A DNA stretch of 64,000 nucleotides, taken from positions 186,001-250,000 of the forward strand of contig JALDYZ010000007.1 in the NCBI GenBank assembly GCA_030028905.1, read 5' to 3'. Shown piece after piece: positions 52,329 to 62,639 of this stretch (the stretch's first letter is position 1; every line of letters begins with the position of its first letter). The position numbers and the translations under genes are program-made. The stretch comes from Ferirhizobium litorale. GTDB lineage: Bacteria; Pseudomonadota; Alphaproteobacteria; Rhizobiales; Rhizobiaceae. Under the pieces are notes generated by a model. The model was not told where the DNA came from. It worked only from the letters and a program-made list of their open reading frames with translations, and made no database searches.

Positions 52329-53051
52329 TCAGGCCGCCTCGCGGAACCGGTACCCCACTCCGTAGAGCGTTTCAATCATGTCGAAGTCGGTGTCGACCAT
52401 TTTGAACTTCTTGCGAAGCCGCTTGATGTGGCTGTCGATCGTGCGATCGTCGACATAGACCTGCTCGTCATAGGCGGCATCCATCAACGCATCGCGGCTT
52501 TTCACGACACCCGGACGCTGGGCGAGAGAATGCAGGATCAGGAATTCGGTGACGGTGAGGGTCACCGGCTCGCCTTTCCAGGTGCAGGTATGGCGCTCCT
52601 GGTCCATGACCAGTTGGCCGCGCTCGAGCGAGCGGGCCTGCTGCACGACTCCGGGCTTAGCGACGATGCCGGCGGCAGCGGCTTCCCGGCTGGCCGCCCG
52701 GCGCAGCACAGCTTTCACACGTTCGACGAGCAAGCGCTGAGAAAATGGCTTGGTGATGAAGTCGTCGGCGCCCATCTTCAGTCCGAAGAGTTCATCGATC
52801 TCCTCGTCCTTCGAGGTCAGGAAAATCACCGGAAGGTCGGATTTTTGCCGCAAGCGCCGCAACAGTTCCATACCGTCCATGCGCGGCATCTTGATGTCGA
52901 AAATGGCAAGCTGGGGCGGGCGGGCGAGAAGGCCGTCGAGGGCCGAAGCGCCGTCGGTGTATGTCTCGACCTTGTATCCTTCGGCCTCCAGAGCGATCGA
53001 CACGGAGGTAAGAATATTGCGGTCGTCATCCACGAGCGCGATTGTCTGCAT
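52329..53051 (-). CDS. chvI: Response regulator ChvI
   Basis: 240 residues. A receiver domain (Asp52 in [10 protein letters not shown], Lys near FLTSKD) and an OmpR-type winged helix ([37 protein letters not shown]). ATG 53051 is preferred over two closer to 53070 because GGAG lies nine bases before it and known ChvI proteins begin [10 protein letters not shown]. It is divergent from pckA across 348 bases. Confidence 0.96.
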   Translation of the reverse strand: MQTIALVDDDRNILTSVSIALEAEGYKVETYTDGASALDGLLARPPQLAIFDIKMPRMDGMELLRRLRQKSDLPVIFLTSKDEEIDELFGLKMGADDFITKPFSQRLLVERVKAVLRRAASREAAAAGIVAKPGVVQQARSLERGQLVMDQERHTCTWKGEPVTLTVTEFLILHSLAQRPGVVKSRDALMDAAYDEQVYVDDRTIDSHIKRLRKKFKMVDTDFDMIETLYGVGYRFREAA

Positions 53052-53250
53052 ACTATTCGTCTCCATCGTCATCTGTAGCGCCTCTCCCGGAAACCAGTTC
53101 CACTCCAGGTACGGCATCAGCCGCCGAGGCGCTTTTTGGGGATAAAGGTGGAACAAATTGTGGCAAAGATAAAGGGCGGGTTCTGCTGCACCCCCTGCCG
53201 TTCCATAGCGGCACTATAGCACGGTCACGAAACGATCTCTGCAGTTCAAA

Positions 53251-53282
53251 CGATTTAAACGGAACGGTCAAAATTTAAATCG
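53251..53282. promoter_or_regulatory. Inverted repeat in the chvI-pckA spacer
   Basis: CGATTTAAA (53251-53259) and TTTAAATCG (53274-53282), perfect 9-bp arms with 14 bases between, in an AT-rich tract (to about 53320). A candidate binding site for a regulator of pckA or chvI; which one is not shown by the sequence. Confidence 0.45.
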
Positions 53283-53326
53283 ATTAAATATATGATATTG
53301 TTAAATTATTACCCGTTTGCTGTATT

Positions 53327-53341
53327 GCGTTTTTAAAACGC
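53327..53341. promoter_or_regulatory. Palindrome upstream of pckA, putative operator
   Basis: GCGTTTT-T-AAAACGC, perfect 7-bp arms, 59 bases before the pckA start. LacI-type regulators bind short dyads of this kind, and pckA of Sinorhizobium is controlled by the LacI-family PckR, so this could be its site; I cannot verify the motif. Confidence 0.45.
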
Positions 53342-53399
53342 CACCCCTACTTTCGCGAAAAATTCAACGGCTATGGCCTTCAGCAGAGGAAAAGTGACC

Positions 53400-55010
53400 A
53401 TGGAGCAGTTTGGAGCTCACAACCCGGCAAACGGTGTGACTGCCATCGGATTGGGCGATGCAAAAAGCGTCCGCTATAACTTTTCCGAACCCGAACTTTA
53501 TGAAGAGGCGATTCGCCGGGGCGAGGCCGATCTGACTGCCGATGGCGCCCTTCGCGCACGAACCGGCCAGCACACGGGCCGGTCGCCGAAGGACAAGTTC
53601 GTCGTGCGTGACGCTTCGACGGAGAACCATATCTGGTGGGACAACAACAAGCCGATGTCGCCAGAGCATTTCGAGTTGCTTCGTGGGGACATGCTCGCCC
53701 ATGCGAAGGGCAAGGAACTCTTCGTACAGGACCTGATCGGAGGCGCCGACGCCGACAATGCGCTTCCGGTCCGTGTTGTCACCGAACTCGCCTGGCACTC
53801 GTTGTTCATCCGCAACCTGCTGATCCGTCCTAACCGGTCGGAACTCGCCACCTTCCAGCAGAAGCTGACGGTCATCAACCTGCCGAGTTTCCGGGCCGAT
53901 CCCGAGCGACACGGTTGCCGCAGCGAAACGATCATTGCATGCGACCTGGCCAATGGGCTGGTCCTGATCGGCGGCACCTCCTATGCCGGGGAGAACAAGA
54001 AGTCGGTCTTCACGGTGCTCAACTACCTGCTGCCTGCCAAGGGCGTCATGCCGATGCATTGCTCGGCCAATGTCGGCCCGGAAGGCGATTCGGCGGTGTT
54101 CTTCGGTCTGTCCGGCACGGGCAAGACGACGCTCTCGGCCGATCCTGCCCGCACGCTCATAGGCGATGACGAGCACGGCTGGGGCGAAACCGGAATTTTC
54201 AACTTCGAAGGCGGCTGCTATGCCAAGGCTATCCGTCTCTCCGCCGAGGCCGAGCCGGAAATCTACGCCGCGACGCGCCGTTTCGGCACGGTGCTTGAAA
54301 ACGTGGTACTCGACGACAACCGCGAGCCGGACTTCAACGACGGCTCGCTCACCGAAAATACCCGTAGCGCCTATCCGCTGCACTTCATCCCGAACGCCTC
54401 GGAAACCGGCATTGCCGGCCATCCGAAAACGATCATCATGCTGACGGCAGATGCCTTCGGCGTGCTGCCGCCGATCGCCCGGCTGACACCGGAGCAGGCC
54501 ATGTATCACTTCCTCTCCGGCTACACCGCCAAGGTGGCGGGTACGGAAAAGGGTGTGACCGAGCCAGAGGCGACCTTCTCGACATGCTTCGGCGCTCCGT
54601 TCATGCCGCGCCATCCGGCCGAATACGGCAACCTGTTGCGCGATCTCATCAGCAAGCACGGCGTTGACTGCTGGCTGGTGAACACCGGTTGGACCGGCGG
54701 AGCCTACGGCACAGGCAATCGCATGCCGATCAAAGCGACGCGGGCGCTTCTGACCGCTGCGCTCAAAGGCCAGTTGAACAATGCCGACTTCCGCACCGAT
54801 GCGAACTTCGGCTTCGCGGTCCCGGTTTCGGTGGAAGGTGTGGACACCCGCATCCTGGATCCGCGCTCGACCTGGGCAGACGGAGAAGCCTACGACGCGC
54901 AGGCCAGAAAGCTGGTCTCGATGTTCATCGCCAATTTCGCCAAGTTCGAAGGCCATGTGGACGGAAAGGTGCGGGATGCTGCGCCGGGTATCCGGACGGC
55001 CGCCGAATAA
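53400..55010 (+). CDS. pckA: Phosphoenolpyruvate carboxykinase (ATP)
   Basis: 536 residues, the length of the Sinorhizobium enzyme. It converts oxaloacetate to PEP, the entry to gluconeogenesis from dicarboxylates. The kinase loop [28 protein letters not shown] and [18 protein letters not shown] are diagnostic. ATG 53400 is chosen with AGAGGA nine bases upstream; an ATG nine codons earlier is less likely. It ends at a terminator that abuts a parS-like site. Confidence 0.97.
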   Translation: MEQFGAHNPANGVTAIGLGDAKSVRYNFSEPELYEEAIRRGEADLTADGALRARTGQHTGRSPKDKFVVRDASTENHIWWDNNKPMSPEHFELLRGDMLAHAKGKELFVQDLIGGADADNALPVRVVTELAWHSLFIRNLLIRPNRSELATFQQKLTVINLPSFRADPERHGCRSETIIACDLANGLVLIGGTSYAGENKKSVFTVLNYLLPAKGVMPMHCSANVGPEGDSAVFFGLSGTGKTTLSADPARTLIGDDEHGWGETGIFNFEGGCYAKAIRLSAEAEPEIYAATRRFGTVLENVVLDDNREPDFNDGSLTENTRSAYPLHFIPNASETGIAGHPKTIIMLTADAFGVLPPIARLTPEQAMYHFLSGYTAKVAGTEKGVTEPEATFSTCFGAPFMPRHPAEYGNLLRDLISKHGVDCWLVNTGWTGGAYGTGNRMPIKATRALLTAALKGQLNNADFRTDANFGFAVPVSVEGVDTRILDPRSTWADGEAYDAQARKLVSMFIANFAKFEGHVDGKVRDAAPGIRTAAE

Positions 55011-55024
55011 CCAAGGGCAAAAGG

Positions 55025-55040
55025 TGATTCACGTGAAACC
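55025..55040. other. parS-like site 6 (14/16)
   Basis: TGATTCACGTGAAACC, identical to site 5. It overlaps the left stem of the pckA terminator by four bases and is about 40 kb from oriC, the most distant in the window. Confidence 0.72.
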
Positions 55041-55065
55041 CGGAGGGCCGTTCCTTCGGGTTTTT
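55037..55065 (+). terminator. Intrinsic terminator of pckA
   Basis: A 10-bp stem (AACCCGGAGG with CCTTCGGGTT, one G-T pair) and 6-base loop, then TTT. It begins inside parS-like site 6. Confidence 0.85.
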
Positions 55066-55186
55066 CATTGCGCATCATGCAATTGCAGGGTTTTCAAGCT
55101 GCCGATGATGTGGGATAGCCCGAAGGGTCCGATAGGATCGCCTGCCGGCGATCCGGCGCAATTTGAGGGACGGTGTGGAGGGGACC

Positions 55187-55621
55187 ATGGCAAGCGATGC
55201 GCTTCACGTCAGCAACCGTATCGTCATAGCCGGCTGGGAACTGACCGAGCAGTTCGTGCTCGCTGGTGGCCCCGGTGGTCAGAACGTCAACAAGGTCTCG
55301 ACTGCCGTTCAGCTATTCTTTGACATCCGGAATTCGCCCTCGCTGTCGGACAGGGTCAAGGAAAACGCGCTGAAGTTGGCCGGCAGACGCGCCTCGAAGG
55401 AAGGCGTGCTTATGATCGAGGCAAACCGCTTTCGCAGCCAGGAACGAAACCGCGAGGATGCCCGCGAGCGCCTGAAGGAATTGATCGCAAAGGCCGCCGT
55501 GCCGCCGCCGCCGGCCAGAAGGGTCACGAAGCCGACCAAGGGTTCGGTGGAGCGGCGTCTCAAGGAAAAGTCGGGCCGCGGCGAGGTGAAGAAGATGCGT
55601 GGTCGCCCGCGTGAGGATTGA
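55187..55621 (+). CDS. arfB: Alternative ribosome-rescue factor ArfB
   Basis: 144 residues. The GGQ peptidyl-hydrolase motif is at 30-32 (AGGPGGQNVNK), followed by RASKEGVLMIEANRFRSQERNR and a lysine/arginine-rich C-terminal tail that enters the empty mRNA channel. ArfB frees stalled ribosomes lacking a stop codon. ATG 55187 is chosen with GGAGGGG just upstream. No partner in the operon is evident. Confidence 0.93.
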   Translation: MASDALHVSNRIVIAGWELTEQFVLAGGPGGQNVNKVSTAVQLFFDIRNSPSLSDRVKENALKLAGRRASKEGVLMIEANRFRSQERNREDARERLKELIAKAAVPPPPARRVTKPTKGSVERRLKEKSGRGEVKKMRGRPRED

Positions 55622-55711
55622 CGCAGGTATTTGTTGGCGTCTTGCCCCTTGTTTTTTGACCGGTGCTTCCCACAATTTTCTATGAGCGCCACTGAAAAGG
55701 GAGACGGGTTG

Positions 55712-56170
55712 ATGGGCTTGTTCGACTTTATCAAGAATGCTGGCAAGAAACTCGGTATCGGTGGGGACGACGAAGCGCCCGACGCCGAGGCAGTCAAGAA
55801 GGAACTGGAGTCCCACAAGCTCGGCACCGACAAGGTCGATGTCGCTGTCGTCGGTGACAAGGTGGTGTTGAAGGGCGCGGTCGCCGACCAAGTCGCGTTC
55901 GAGAAGGCGGTGGTTGCCGTGGGCAATACGCTCGGGGTCGCCAAGGTCGAGGCGACCGAACTTCAGGTCGTGTCGGCACCTGCCATGGCTCCTGTCTTCT
56001 ACACAGTGAAGAAAGGCGACAACCTCTGGAAGATTGCCGAAGCGCACTATGGCAAGGGCAAGGGCGCGAAAAACAATGTTATCTTCGAAGCCAACAAGCC
56101 GATGCTGACCCATCCGGACAAGATCTATCCGGGTCAGGTGCTCAGGATCCCCGATATAGAGCAGGCATGA
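55712..56170 (+). CDS. BON-LysM protein (Kbp/YgaU-like)
   Basis: 152 residues. A short N-terminal segment MGLFDFIKNAGKKLGI is followed by a BON domain (about 28-95) and a C-terminal LysM (YTVKKGDNLWKIAEAHYGKG ... PGQVLRIP). The E. coli homologue Kbp binds potassium; LysM suggests peptidoglycan contact, but no signal peptide is seen. ATG 55712 has AAGGGAG eight bases upstream. Confidence 0.9.
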   Translation: MGLFDFIKNAGKKLGIGGDDEAPDAEAVKKELESHKLGTDKVDVAVVGDKVVLKGAVADQVAFEKAVVAVGNTLGVAKVEATELQVVSAPAMAPVFYTVKKGDNLWKIAEAHYGKGKGAKNNVIFEANKPMLTHPDKIYPGQVLRIPDIEQA

Positions 56171-56273
56171 AGTTGCACGCCGTCATCCGTTGCGGCGGCT
56201 GCATTCCTGAGCTTTTGTGAGGCGCGGCGTCATCGCGGCCGCGTCTCCAGTCTGACACGGAAAGAATTTCGCA

Positions 56274-56897
56274 TTGCCTCTGCTTGCCAATGGCGTCCGG
56301 CATCTGCCGGACTATCTCGATCGCTCCCGCCAGGAGCAACTGGTTGAGTCGATCCGGGCGGTGGTCGCGGATGCTCCGCTTTATATTCCCACGATGCCAG
56401 GCACCGGCAAGCCGATGTCGGTACGCATGACCAATTGTGGCTCGCTCGGATGGGTGACGGACAAGGAGCGGGGCTATCGCTACCAGCCGATGCATCCGGT
56501 GACCGGCAAATCGTGGCCGAAGATGCCGGAACCGCTTCTCGAGATATGGCGCGACGTCAGCGGTTCGGAAAAATTGCCGGAAGCGTGCCTCGTCAATTTC
56601 TACGGCGATGAGGCCCGAATGGGCATGCATCAGGATCGCGACGAACAGGATCTGGAGACGGCCGTCGTATCGATCTCGCTGGGTAATGCCTGCCTGTTCC
56701 GGGTCGGTGGCACGCACCGGAAAGAGCCGACCCAGTCGTTCCGTCTTTCGAGTGGCGATGTGGTGGTGCTCGGAGGGGAGGGACGTCTCTGCTTCCACGG
56801 GGTCGACAGGATTTATCCATCGACCTCGACCCTGCTGAAGAATGGCGGCCGCATCAACCTGACGCTGCGCCGGGTCAGCCTTCAGCGAAAACCGTGA
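56274..56897 (+). CDS. alkB: AlkB-family Fe(II)/2-oxoglutarate dioxygenase
   Basis: 207 residues. It removes alkyl groups such as 1-methyladenine and 3-methylcytosine from DNA. Iron ligands fit His119 and Asp121 (MGMHQDRDE) and His175 (CFHGVDR); 2OG-binding arginines fit RINLTLRR. The start is TTG 56274 with GGAAAG upstream. No ada gene is adjacent. Its 3' end overlaps the convergent alpha/beta hydrolase gene by 23 bases. Confidence 0.92.
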   Translation: MPLLANGVRHLPDYLDRSRQEQLVESIRAVVADAPLYIPTMPGTGKPMSVRMTNCGSLGWVTDKERGYRYQPMHPVTGKSWPKMPEPLLEIWRDVSGSEKLPEACLVNFYGDEARMGMHQDRDEQDLETAVVSISLGNACLFRVGGTHRKEPTQSFRLSSGDVVVLGGEGRLCFHGVDRIYPSTSTLLKNGGRINLTLRRVSLQRKP

Positions 56898-57669
56898 TAG
56901 CCAGAAAGCGATCGATCATCGCGTTGACCTGCTCGGGCACCTCCATCTGGCAAAAGTGACCGGAGCCGACTGTCTGGCCATACTGTAGGTGCGGGACAAG
57001 CGCGCGCAGCAGGGCCATATCCGAACGCGGCTGCGGCTCGTCGGCGGCAATGTAGAGGCTCGGCACGCTGACCCGGCCCCTGGCGGGTTCGGGGTCATAG
57101 TCCTGGAGGCCCTGCATGGCGGCGACCGCCACGTGCTGGGGTGTCGATGCCATCGCATCGACGATGCGCGCCTTGCGCGCCGGGTCGTCGGTCGAAATGA
57201 ACAAGCTTCTGTCGACAAAGTCACGCAGGATATCGGCAAAGTTTGCGCCGCCCAGCATCTCGATCAGGGCAGGAACGGCCGCGCGCGACGCCGCCGGCCT
57301 GGCGACAGCGGCATCGAGCATGACGATAGCGCCCGGCAGGTCGGGATAGCGGGCTGCGAGCTCAAAGGCAACGATGCCTCCCATGCTGTGGCCAACGACA
57401 ATCGGCTTGACGAGGCCAAGTTCACCGCAGGTCCAGGCGACGTCATCCGCAAAGACCTGCATCGAGTAAGTCTGCTGCGGCTTGTCGCTGCGACCGTGGC
57501 CACGCAGGTCCACGGCAACGACCCGTCTTCCCTGTCCGGAAAAGTGATCAACCTGGGCGACACAATAGCTGTGATCGCAGCACCAGCCGTGCACGAGGAC
57601 GATCGCCGGATCGGTTCCCGCTGTGATGTCCGAATAGAGCGAAACATCGTCGCGTCGCAAGATGGTCAT
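56875..57669 (-). CDS. Alpha/beta hydrolase
   Basis: 264 residues. The oxyanion region VLVHGWCCDHSY, nucleophile VVGHSMGG and terminal histidine in GSGHFCQMEVPEQV form a normal catalytic set. The substrate is unknown; no signal peptide, so probably cytoplasmic. ATG 57669 is chosen; the ribosome-binding site is weak and an ATG 20 codons upstream cannot be excluded. Convergent with alkB, overlapping by 23 bases. Confidence 0.87.
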   Translation of the reverse strand: MTILRRDDVSLYSDITAGTDPAIVLVHGWCCDHSYCVAQVDHFSGQGRRVVAVDLRGHGRSDKPQQTYSMQVFADDVAWTCGELGLVKPIVVGHSMGGIVAFELAARYPDLPGAIVMLDAAVARPAASRAAVPALIEMLGGANFADILRDFVDRSLFISTDDPARKARIVDAMASTPQHVAVAAMQGLQDYDPEPARGRVSVPSLYIAADEPQPRSDMALLRALVPHLQYGQTVGSGHFCQMEVPEQVNAMIDRFLAITVFAEG

Positions 57670-57750
57670 GGCACCGCCGCCCCTAGGTCCAATTCCATCG
57701 AAATCTACCACCTCGAAGGGTACGCACAAGGGGAGATGGCTTTGCTGGAA

Positions 57751-58746
57751 CTAGAGCTTTCGCAGCGCGACCTTTTCCACCAGGTGGTTCTTGCCCTTCT
57801 GCAGGATGAGGTCGGCGCGCGGGCGCGTCGGCAGGATGTTCTGGCGCAGGTTTTTCAGGTTGATATTGGCCCACAGATCCTCGGCGATCGCCATCGCCTC
57901 CTCCTCGCTGATGGTCGAATAGCGATGGAAATAGGAGTTCGGGTCGCGGAAGGCGGTCTCGCGCAGCCGCATGAAGCGATGTACATACCAGTTGTGGATC
58001 AGCTTCTCGTCGGCGTCGATATAGATGGAGAAGTCGAAGAAATCCGACACCATCGGCACGATCTTGCCATCCTCCGGCAGGTTGCGCGACTGCAGCACGT
58101 TGATGCCCTCGAAGATGAGGATATCCGGTCGGTCGATGATCGTGAACTCGTCCGGCAGCACGTCATAGGTCAGGTGGGAGTAGCAGGGGGCCTTCACGTT
58201 CGGTAGTCCCGCCTTGATCGCCGAGAGAAACCGTAGCACCGCGCCGATGTCGTAGCTCTCGGGAAAACCCTTGCGGTTCATCAGGTCTTCGCGCGTCAGT
58301 ACCGCGTTCGGATAGAGGAAGCCGTCGGTCGTCACCAGGTCGACCTTCGGGCTCGACGGCCAGCGCTGCAGCAACTCTTTGAGAATTCGCGCCGTGGTCG
58401 ACTTGCCGACGGCAACGGAGCCGGCGATGCCGATCACGAAGGGCGTCTTTGCCACCGCCGACATGCTGAGGAAGCGGTTGCGCTGAGCAAACAGCATCTG
58501 CGACGATTCGACATGCGAGGACAAAAGCCTCGACAGCGATAGATAGATCCGCCGCACCTCGTCGAGATCGACCGGGTCGCCAATCGAACGCAATCGCCGG
58601 ACTTCGTCGGCTGTCAGCGTCAGCGGCGTGTCTGCGCGGAACCTCGACCATTCCTCGGACGAAAAGAAATTGTAGGGCGAGTAGTCGGTCGCCTGGAAGT
58701 GGTCGAGCGTCTCTGCCGCTCCCGCGTTTTTCATCGCTGGGGTCAT
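57751..58746 (-). CDS. coaA: Pantothenate kinase (type I)
   Basis: 331 residues. It phosphorylates pantothenate, the committed step of CoA synthesis. P-loop [23 protein letters not shown] and the [17 protein letters not shown] block are CoaA signatures. The start overlaps the hisE stop by 4 bases, so it is the last gene of the his operon. Confidence 0.97.
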   Translation of the reverse strand: MTPAMKNAGAAETLDHFQATDYSPYNFFSSEEWSRFRADTPLTLTADEVRRLRSIGDPVDLDEVRRIYLSLSRLLSSHVESSQMLFAQRNRFLSMSAVAKTPFVIGIAGSVAVGKSTTARILKELLQRWPSSPKVDLVTTDGFLYPNAVLTREDLMNRKGFPESYDIGAVLRFLSAIKAGLPNVKAPCYSHLTYDVLPDEFTIIDRPDILIFEGINVLQSRNLPEDGKIVPMVSDFFDFSIYIDADEKLIHNWYVHRFMRLRETAFRDPNSYFHRYSTISEEEAMAIAEDLWANINLKNLRQNILPTRPRADLILQKGKNHLVEKVALRKL

Positions 58747-59066
58747 TGGTCCTGCCGGCTGGCCTTTTCCGCAATGCCGGAGCGGCTTGTTCGCCGCTCG
58801 AGTTCGTTCATGACATCCTGTAGGGGGATTTCCGCAATTTTCAATACGACCATCAGGTGATAGAGCAGGTCCGCGGCCTCATAGGTCAAGTTGTCGCGGT
58901 CGTTTGTGAGCGCCGCCATCACGGTTTCGATGGCTTCCTCGCCCAGCTTCTTGGCGGCCTTGGGCTGCCCTGCCAAGACGAGTTTTGCCGTCCAGGACTC
59001 GTCGGCAGATGCCTTGGCCCGCTCGCTGACGATCGCTTCGAGGTCGGAAAGGGAAAAACCGCTCAC
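58743..59066 (-). CDS. hisE: Phosphoribosyl-ATP pyrophosphatase
   Basis: 107 residues. It performs the second step of histidine synthesis. [14 protein letters not shown] and [14 protein letters not shown] are the MazG-like helices of HisE. The start is GTG 59066, with GGAG eight bases upstream; longer in-frame reading would run inside hisF. HisI is not fused and not present here. Confidence 0.95.
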   Translation of the reverse strand: MSGFSLSDLEAIVSERAKASADESWTAKLVLAGQPKAAKKLGEEAIETVMAALTNDRDNLTYEAADLLYHLMVVLKIAEIPLQDVMNELERRTSRSGIAEKASRQDQ

Positions 59067-59082
59067 TGTCTGTTCTCCGTGT

Positions 59083-59859
59083 TCAGTCGAGGCGCATGGC
59101 GATGCCATGATCGGCCATGTAGCGCTTGGCTTCGCCGATGCTGTAGGTGCCGAAGTGGAAGATCGAGGCGGCAAGCACGGCGGTGGCATGACCCTCCTTG
59201 ACGCCGGCGACGAGATCGTCGAGATCACCCACGCCGCCGGATGCGATGACCGGTACGCGCACGGCATCGGCAATCGTGCGCGTCAGCGCGATGTCGTAGC
59301 CGCTTTTGGTGCCGTCCCTGTCCATCGAGGTGACGAGCAGTTCACCTGCGCCGCGATCGACCATCCTGGAGGCGAATTCGACCGCGTCGATACCGGTCGG
59401 CTGCCGGCCGCCATGGGTGAAGATCTCCCAGCGATCGGTCTCACCCGCCGCGGATACCTTCTTGGCGTCGATCGATACGACGATGCACTGGTCGCCGAAT
59501 TTGTCTGCCGCCTCGGCGACGAAATCGGGGTTCTTCACCGCCGCGGAATTGATCGACACCTTGTCGGCGCCACAAAGCAGAAGCTTGCGGATGTCGGTTA
59601 TGCTACGTACGCCGCCGCCGACCGTCACCGGCATGAAGCAATGATCGGCGGTGCGGGAGACGACATCGAAGATCGTGTCGCGGTTATCGGAGGACGCGGT
59701 AATGTCGAGGAAGCAGAGTTCGTCGGCGCCGGCGAGATCGTAGGCTTTCGCCGCCTCCACCGGATCGCCGGCGTCGACCAGGTCGACGAAGTTCACGCCT
59801 TTGACGACGCGGCCGTCCTTCACGTCTAGGCAGGGAATTACGCGGGCCTTGAGGGTCAT
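59083..59859 (-). CDS. hisF: Imidazole glycerol phosphate synthase subunit HisF
   Basis: 258 residues. The cyclase half uses ammonia from HisH. Catalytic Asp in PCLDVKDG and in VVSIDAKK, and phosphate-binding GGGVRS and ASGGVGDL are present. It sits 16 bases after hisA and 16 before hisE. Confidence 0.98.
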   Translation of the reverse strand: MTLKARVIPCLDVKDGRVVKGVNFVDLVDAGDPVEAAKAYDLAGADELCFLDITASSDNRDTIFDVVSRTADHCFMPVTVGGGVRSITDIRKLLLCGADKVSINSAAVKNPDFVAEAADKFGDQCIVVSIDAKKVSAAGETDRWEIFTHGGRQPTGIDAVEFASRMVDRGAGELLVTSMDRDGTKSGYDIALTRTIADAVRVPVIASGGVGDLDDLVAGVKEGHATAVLAASIFHFGTYSIGEAKRYMADHGIAMRLD

Positions 59860-59875
59860 GTCTGTTCCCTTTCGC

Positions 59876-60607
59876 TTACCGTGCCGCCCGAATCAGGGCC
59901 AGCGCCTCGGTCGGGTCGATGCGTCCATCATACAGCGCGCGCCCGGAGATAGCACCTTCGAGCTTGCGGGCATCGGGTTCCAGCATGCGGCGGATGTCGT
60001 CGAGCGAGGCCAACCCTCCGGAGGCGATCACCGGGATCGACACGGCATCGGCAAGCTGGAGCGTCGAGGCCCAGTTGATCCCGGTCAAGATGCCGTCGCG
60101 GTCGATATCCGTGTAGATGATCGCCGAAACGCCGGCACCTTCGAATTTCCTCGCGAGCTCTATCACGCCGAGCTCGGATGCTTCCGCCCAGCCTTCGACC
60201 GCGACCTTGCCGCCCTTGGCGTCGATGCCGACCGCAACCTTGCCCGGGAATTTGCGGCAGGCCTCGAACACCAGCGCCGGATCGCGTACGGCGACCGTTC
60301 CGAGGATGACCCGGGCGAGCCCGCGCGATAGCCAGTTTTCGATATGCTCGAGCGTGCGGATGCCGCCGCCGAGTTGCACCGGATTCCGCGTCGCCTTGAG
60401 GATTGCGTCAACGGCCGCGCCATTGACCGTCTCACCGGCAAAGGCGCCGTTGAGATCGACCACGTGCAGCCATTCGAACCCCTGGTCCTCGAAGGCTTTC
60501 GCCTGTGCGCCGGGGTCGGGATTGTAGACGGTCGCCTGGTCCATGTCGCCAAGCTTCAGTCGCACGCACTGACCGTCCTTGAGGTCGATTGCCGGGAATA
60601 GGATCAT
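59876..60607 (-). CDS. hisA: ProFAR isomerase HisA
   Basis: 243 residues. A TIM barrel related to His[15 protein letters not shown] at the start, GGGIRT, and YTDIDRDG with the second catalytic Asp. ATG 60607 gives the family's MILFPAIDL start. It lies 32 bases after hisH. Confidence 0.98.
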   Translation of the reverse strand: MILFPAIDLKDGQCVRLKLGDMDQATVYNPDPGAQAKAFEDQGFEWLHVVDLNGAFAGETVNGAAVDAILKATRNPVQLGGGIRTLEHIENWLSRGLARVILGTVAVRDPALVFEACRKFPGKVAVGIDAKGGKVAVEGWAEASELGVIELARKFEGAGVSAIIYTDIDRDGILTGINWASTLQLADAVSIPVIASGGLASLDDIRRMLEPDARKLEGAISGRALYDGRIDPTEALALIRAAR

Positions 60608-60639
60608 GTTGGGCAGTCCATTTCTGTCCCGAGCGAGCC

Positions 60640-61290
60640 TTAGGGCATCCAGCGCAGGAAATTGGAGATCAGGCGAAGGCCGAGGGTCTGGCTCTTTTCC
60701 GGGTGGAACTGGGCGCCGGCCATGTTGTCGCGACCGACGAACGCGGTCATCGGCCCGCCATAGTCGGTCGTAGCGATCACTTCCTCGGGATTCGCGGCCG
60801 CGAGGTGGTAGGAATGCACGAAATAGGCATGCAGACCCTGCGGCCCGGTCGGGATCCCTTCGAAGAGCGGATGGGCACGGTTGAGGGTCAGCGTGTTCCA
60901 CCCGATCTGCGGAATTTTAAGCGCCGGATCATCGGGGGTCATCTCGACGACATCGCCCGTGATCCAGCCAAAACCCTCAGTGACGGTTTTTTCAAGCCCG
61001 CGCGAAGACATCAACTGCATGCCGACGCAGATGCCGAGGAAGGGGTGTGCGTTGTTCACGACGGCTTCGGTCAGCGCCGCATGCATGCCGGGAACTGCAT
61101 CGAGGCCGCGCCTGCAATCGGCATAGGCGCCGACGCCCGGCAGCACAACGCGATCGGCCTTCACAACATGCTCCGGCTTGTCGGTCAGATCGATCGTCGC
61201 GTCGACGCCTGCCTCGCGCGCCGCGCGCTCGAAGGCTTTCGTCGCCGAACGCAGGTTTCCAGAGCCATAGTCGATAATCGCGACGCGCAT
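60640..61290 (-). CDS. hisH: Imidazole glycerol phosphate synthase subunit HisH
   Basis: 216 residues, a class I glutamine amidotransferase. DYGSGNLRS is at the start, the nucleophile cysteine in GICVGMQL, and His-x-Glu in AQFHPEKS. The start overlaps the upstream gene's stop by one base (ATGA). Confidence 0.98.
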   Translation of the reverse strand: MRVAIIDYGSGNLRSATKAFERAAREAGVDATIDLTDKPEHVVKADRVVLPGVGAYADCRRGLDAVPGMHAALTEAVVNNAHPFLGICVGMQLMSSRGLEKTVTEGFGWITGDVVEMTPDDPALKIPQIGWNTLTLNRAHPLFEGIPTGPQGLHAYFVHSYHLAAANPEEVIATTDYGGPMTAFVGRDNMAGAQFHPEKSQTLGLRLISNFLRWMP

Positions 61291-61781
61291 CAGCGGCGTC
61301 CTCCGTCATAGGGAAACAGGCCGATCGCCGGCGCATCGCGCCTCACCGTGCCTGTCTGTGCATTCGTTTCTGCCTTGCCCCAGTCGGGGGCAGGCATCTG
61401 GGTGGTTGCAGCCGATGCGGATTGCCCGGCATAGATTTCCTCGGCACTTTCGACGCTGTCGGCGTTAATCACGCCCTCGAGGCGCCAGCCTTTTAGCTGC
61501 AGCGTCCGCGCCAGGAGGTTGCGCCCCTCCAGCGCCGTCAGCAGGCTGAGCGCCAGACCGAGCGCGAGACCGGCAGGCAGCAAGCCGGGGATCCGGCTCA
61601 TTTCGGCGCTTGCTGCCTGAAGGACGAGGGCCAACACCGCCGGCAGCCACAGCCGGTTGAACGCCAGCCAGAGCACCGGGAACAGAAAGGCCAGGAAGGA
61701 AAACCCGTCGCGAATGAAGCGGATCGGGCGATTGCTGCTTTCAGGCCCGCCGGGGGGCGTCAGTGCTAGATAGCTTGCCAT
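61290..61781 (-). CDS. DUF2628 membrane protein in the his operon
   Basis: 163 residues. Two to three hydrophobic segments (about 28-85) and a soluble C-terminal part starting [28 protein letters not shown]. The family's function is unknown. Position between hisB and hisH, with a shared stop/start, is usual in Rhizobiales, yet no histidine-pathway role is established. ATG 61781 is chosen. Confidence 0.85.
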   Translation of the reverse strand: MASYLALTPPGGPESSNRPIRFIRDGFSFLAFLFPVLWLAFNRLWLPAVLALVLQAASAEMSRIPGLLPAGLALGLALSLLTALEGRNLLARTLQLKGWRLEGVINADSVESAEEIYAGQSASAATTQMPAPDWGKAETNAQTGTVRRDAPAIGLFPYDGGRR

Positions 61782-61806
61782 GGGGTCTCCTGCGGAGTTT
61801 TTCCCG

Positions 61807-62415
61807 TCAGACGAGAGTGCCCTTCGTCGAGGGAACGCGACCTGCCTGCCTGGGATCGATTTCGGTTGCGGCGCGAAGCACGCGCGCCACGGCCTTGAAG
61901 CAGGTTTCGGCAATATGGTGGTTGTTGGCGCCATAGTGGTTCTGGACATGTAGGGTGATGCCCGCATGCTGCGACAACGCCTGGAAGAATTCACGTACCA
62001 GTTCGGTATCGAATGTGCCGATCTTCGGGGCGTTGAAGGCAACGTTCCAGACGAGGAAGGGCCGGCCGGAAAGGTCGACGGCCGCCTTGGTCATGGTCTC
62101 GTCCATGGCAAGGTCCATCGACGCGTAGCGGGTGATGCCGCGGCGGTCGCCGAGCGCCGTGGCAAGCGCCTGACCGATGGCGATTCCGGTATCCTCCACC
62201 GTGTGGTGGTCGTCGATGTGCAAGTCGCCCTTGGCCTCGATCTCCATATCTATCAGCGAATGACGGGCAAGCTGGTCGAGCATATGGTCGAAGAAGCCCA
62301 CACCGGTCGAGATCTTCGACGCACCGGTGCCGTCAAGATTGACGGTGACCGAGATCGAGGTCTCGTTGGTTGTGCGCGATACGGTCGCGGTGCGGACGAG
62401 CTGCGGTTCTGCCAT
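61807..62415 (-). CDS. hisB: Imidazoleglycerol-phosphate dehydratase
   Basis: 202 residues, the monofunctional dehydratase without the N-terminal phosphatase of enteric HisB. Metal-binding [17 protein letters not shown] and [12 protein letters not shown] are present. ATG 62415 begins the operon; the 225-base spacer to hslV must hold both promoters. Confidence 0.98.
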   Translation of the reverse strand: MAEPQLVRTATVSRTTNETSISVTVNLDGTGASKISTGVGFFDHMLDQLARHSLIDMEIEAKGDLHIDDHHTVEDTGIAIGQALATALGDRRGITRYASMDLAMDETMTKAAVDLSGRPFLVWNVAFNAPKIGTFDTELVREFFQALSQHAGITLHVQNHYGANNHHIAETCFKAVARVLRAATEIDPRQAGRVPSTKGTLV

Positions 62416-62639
62416 ATGCCTGCTCCATCGGGAATATCGGCGTTCCTTATCAGGCACGCGGCGAAGAATCCAGAAGCAAGAGTACGAGAAGCAAAAGGCC
62501 GTCGAAGCAGATGGCAGCACATCTCCCGGATTCGACGGCCGTCACGATTGCAATCGCGCCGATGGTCCTTACATAGGCCACAAATGACCATGCGAAATGG
62601 CCGCCACAAGACCCGCGACCGCGGGACAATAGGTGTTAG

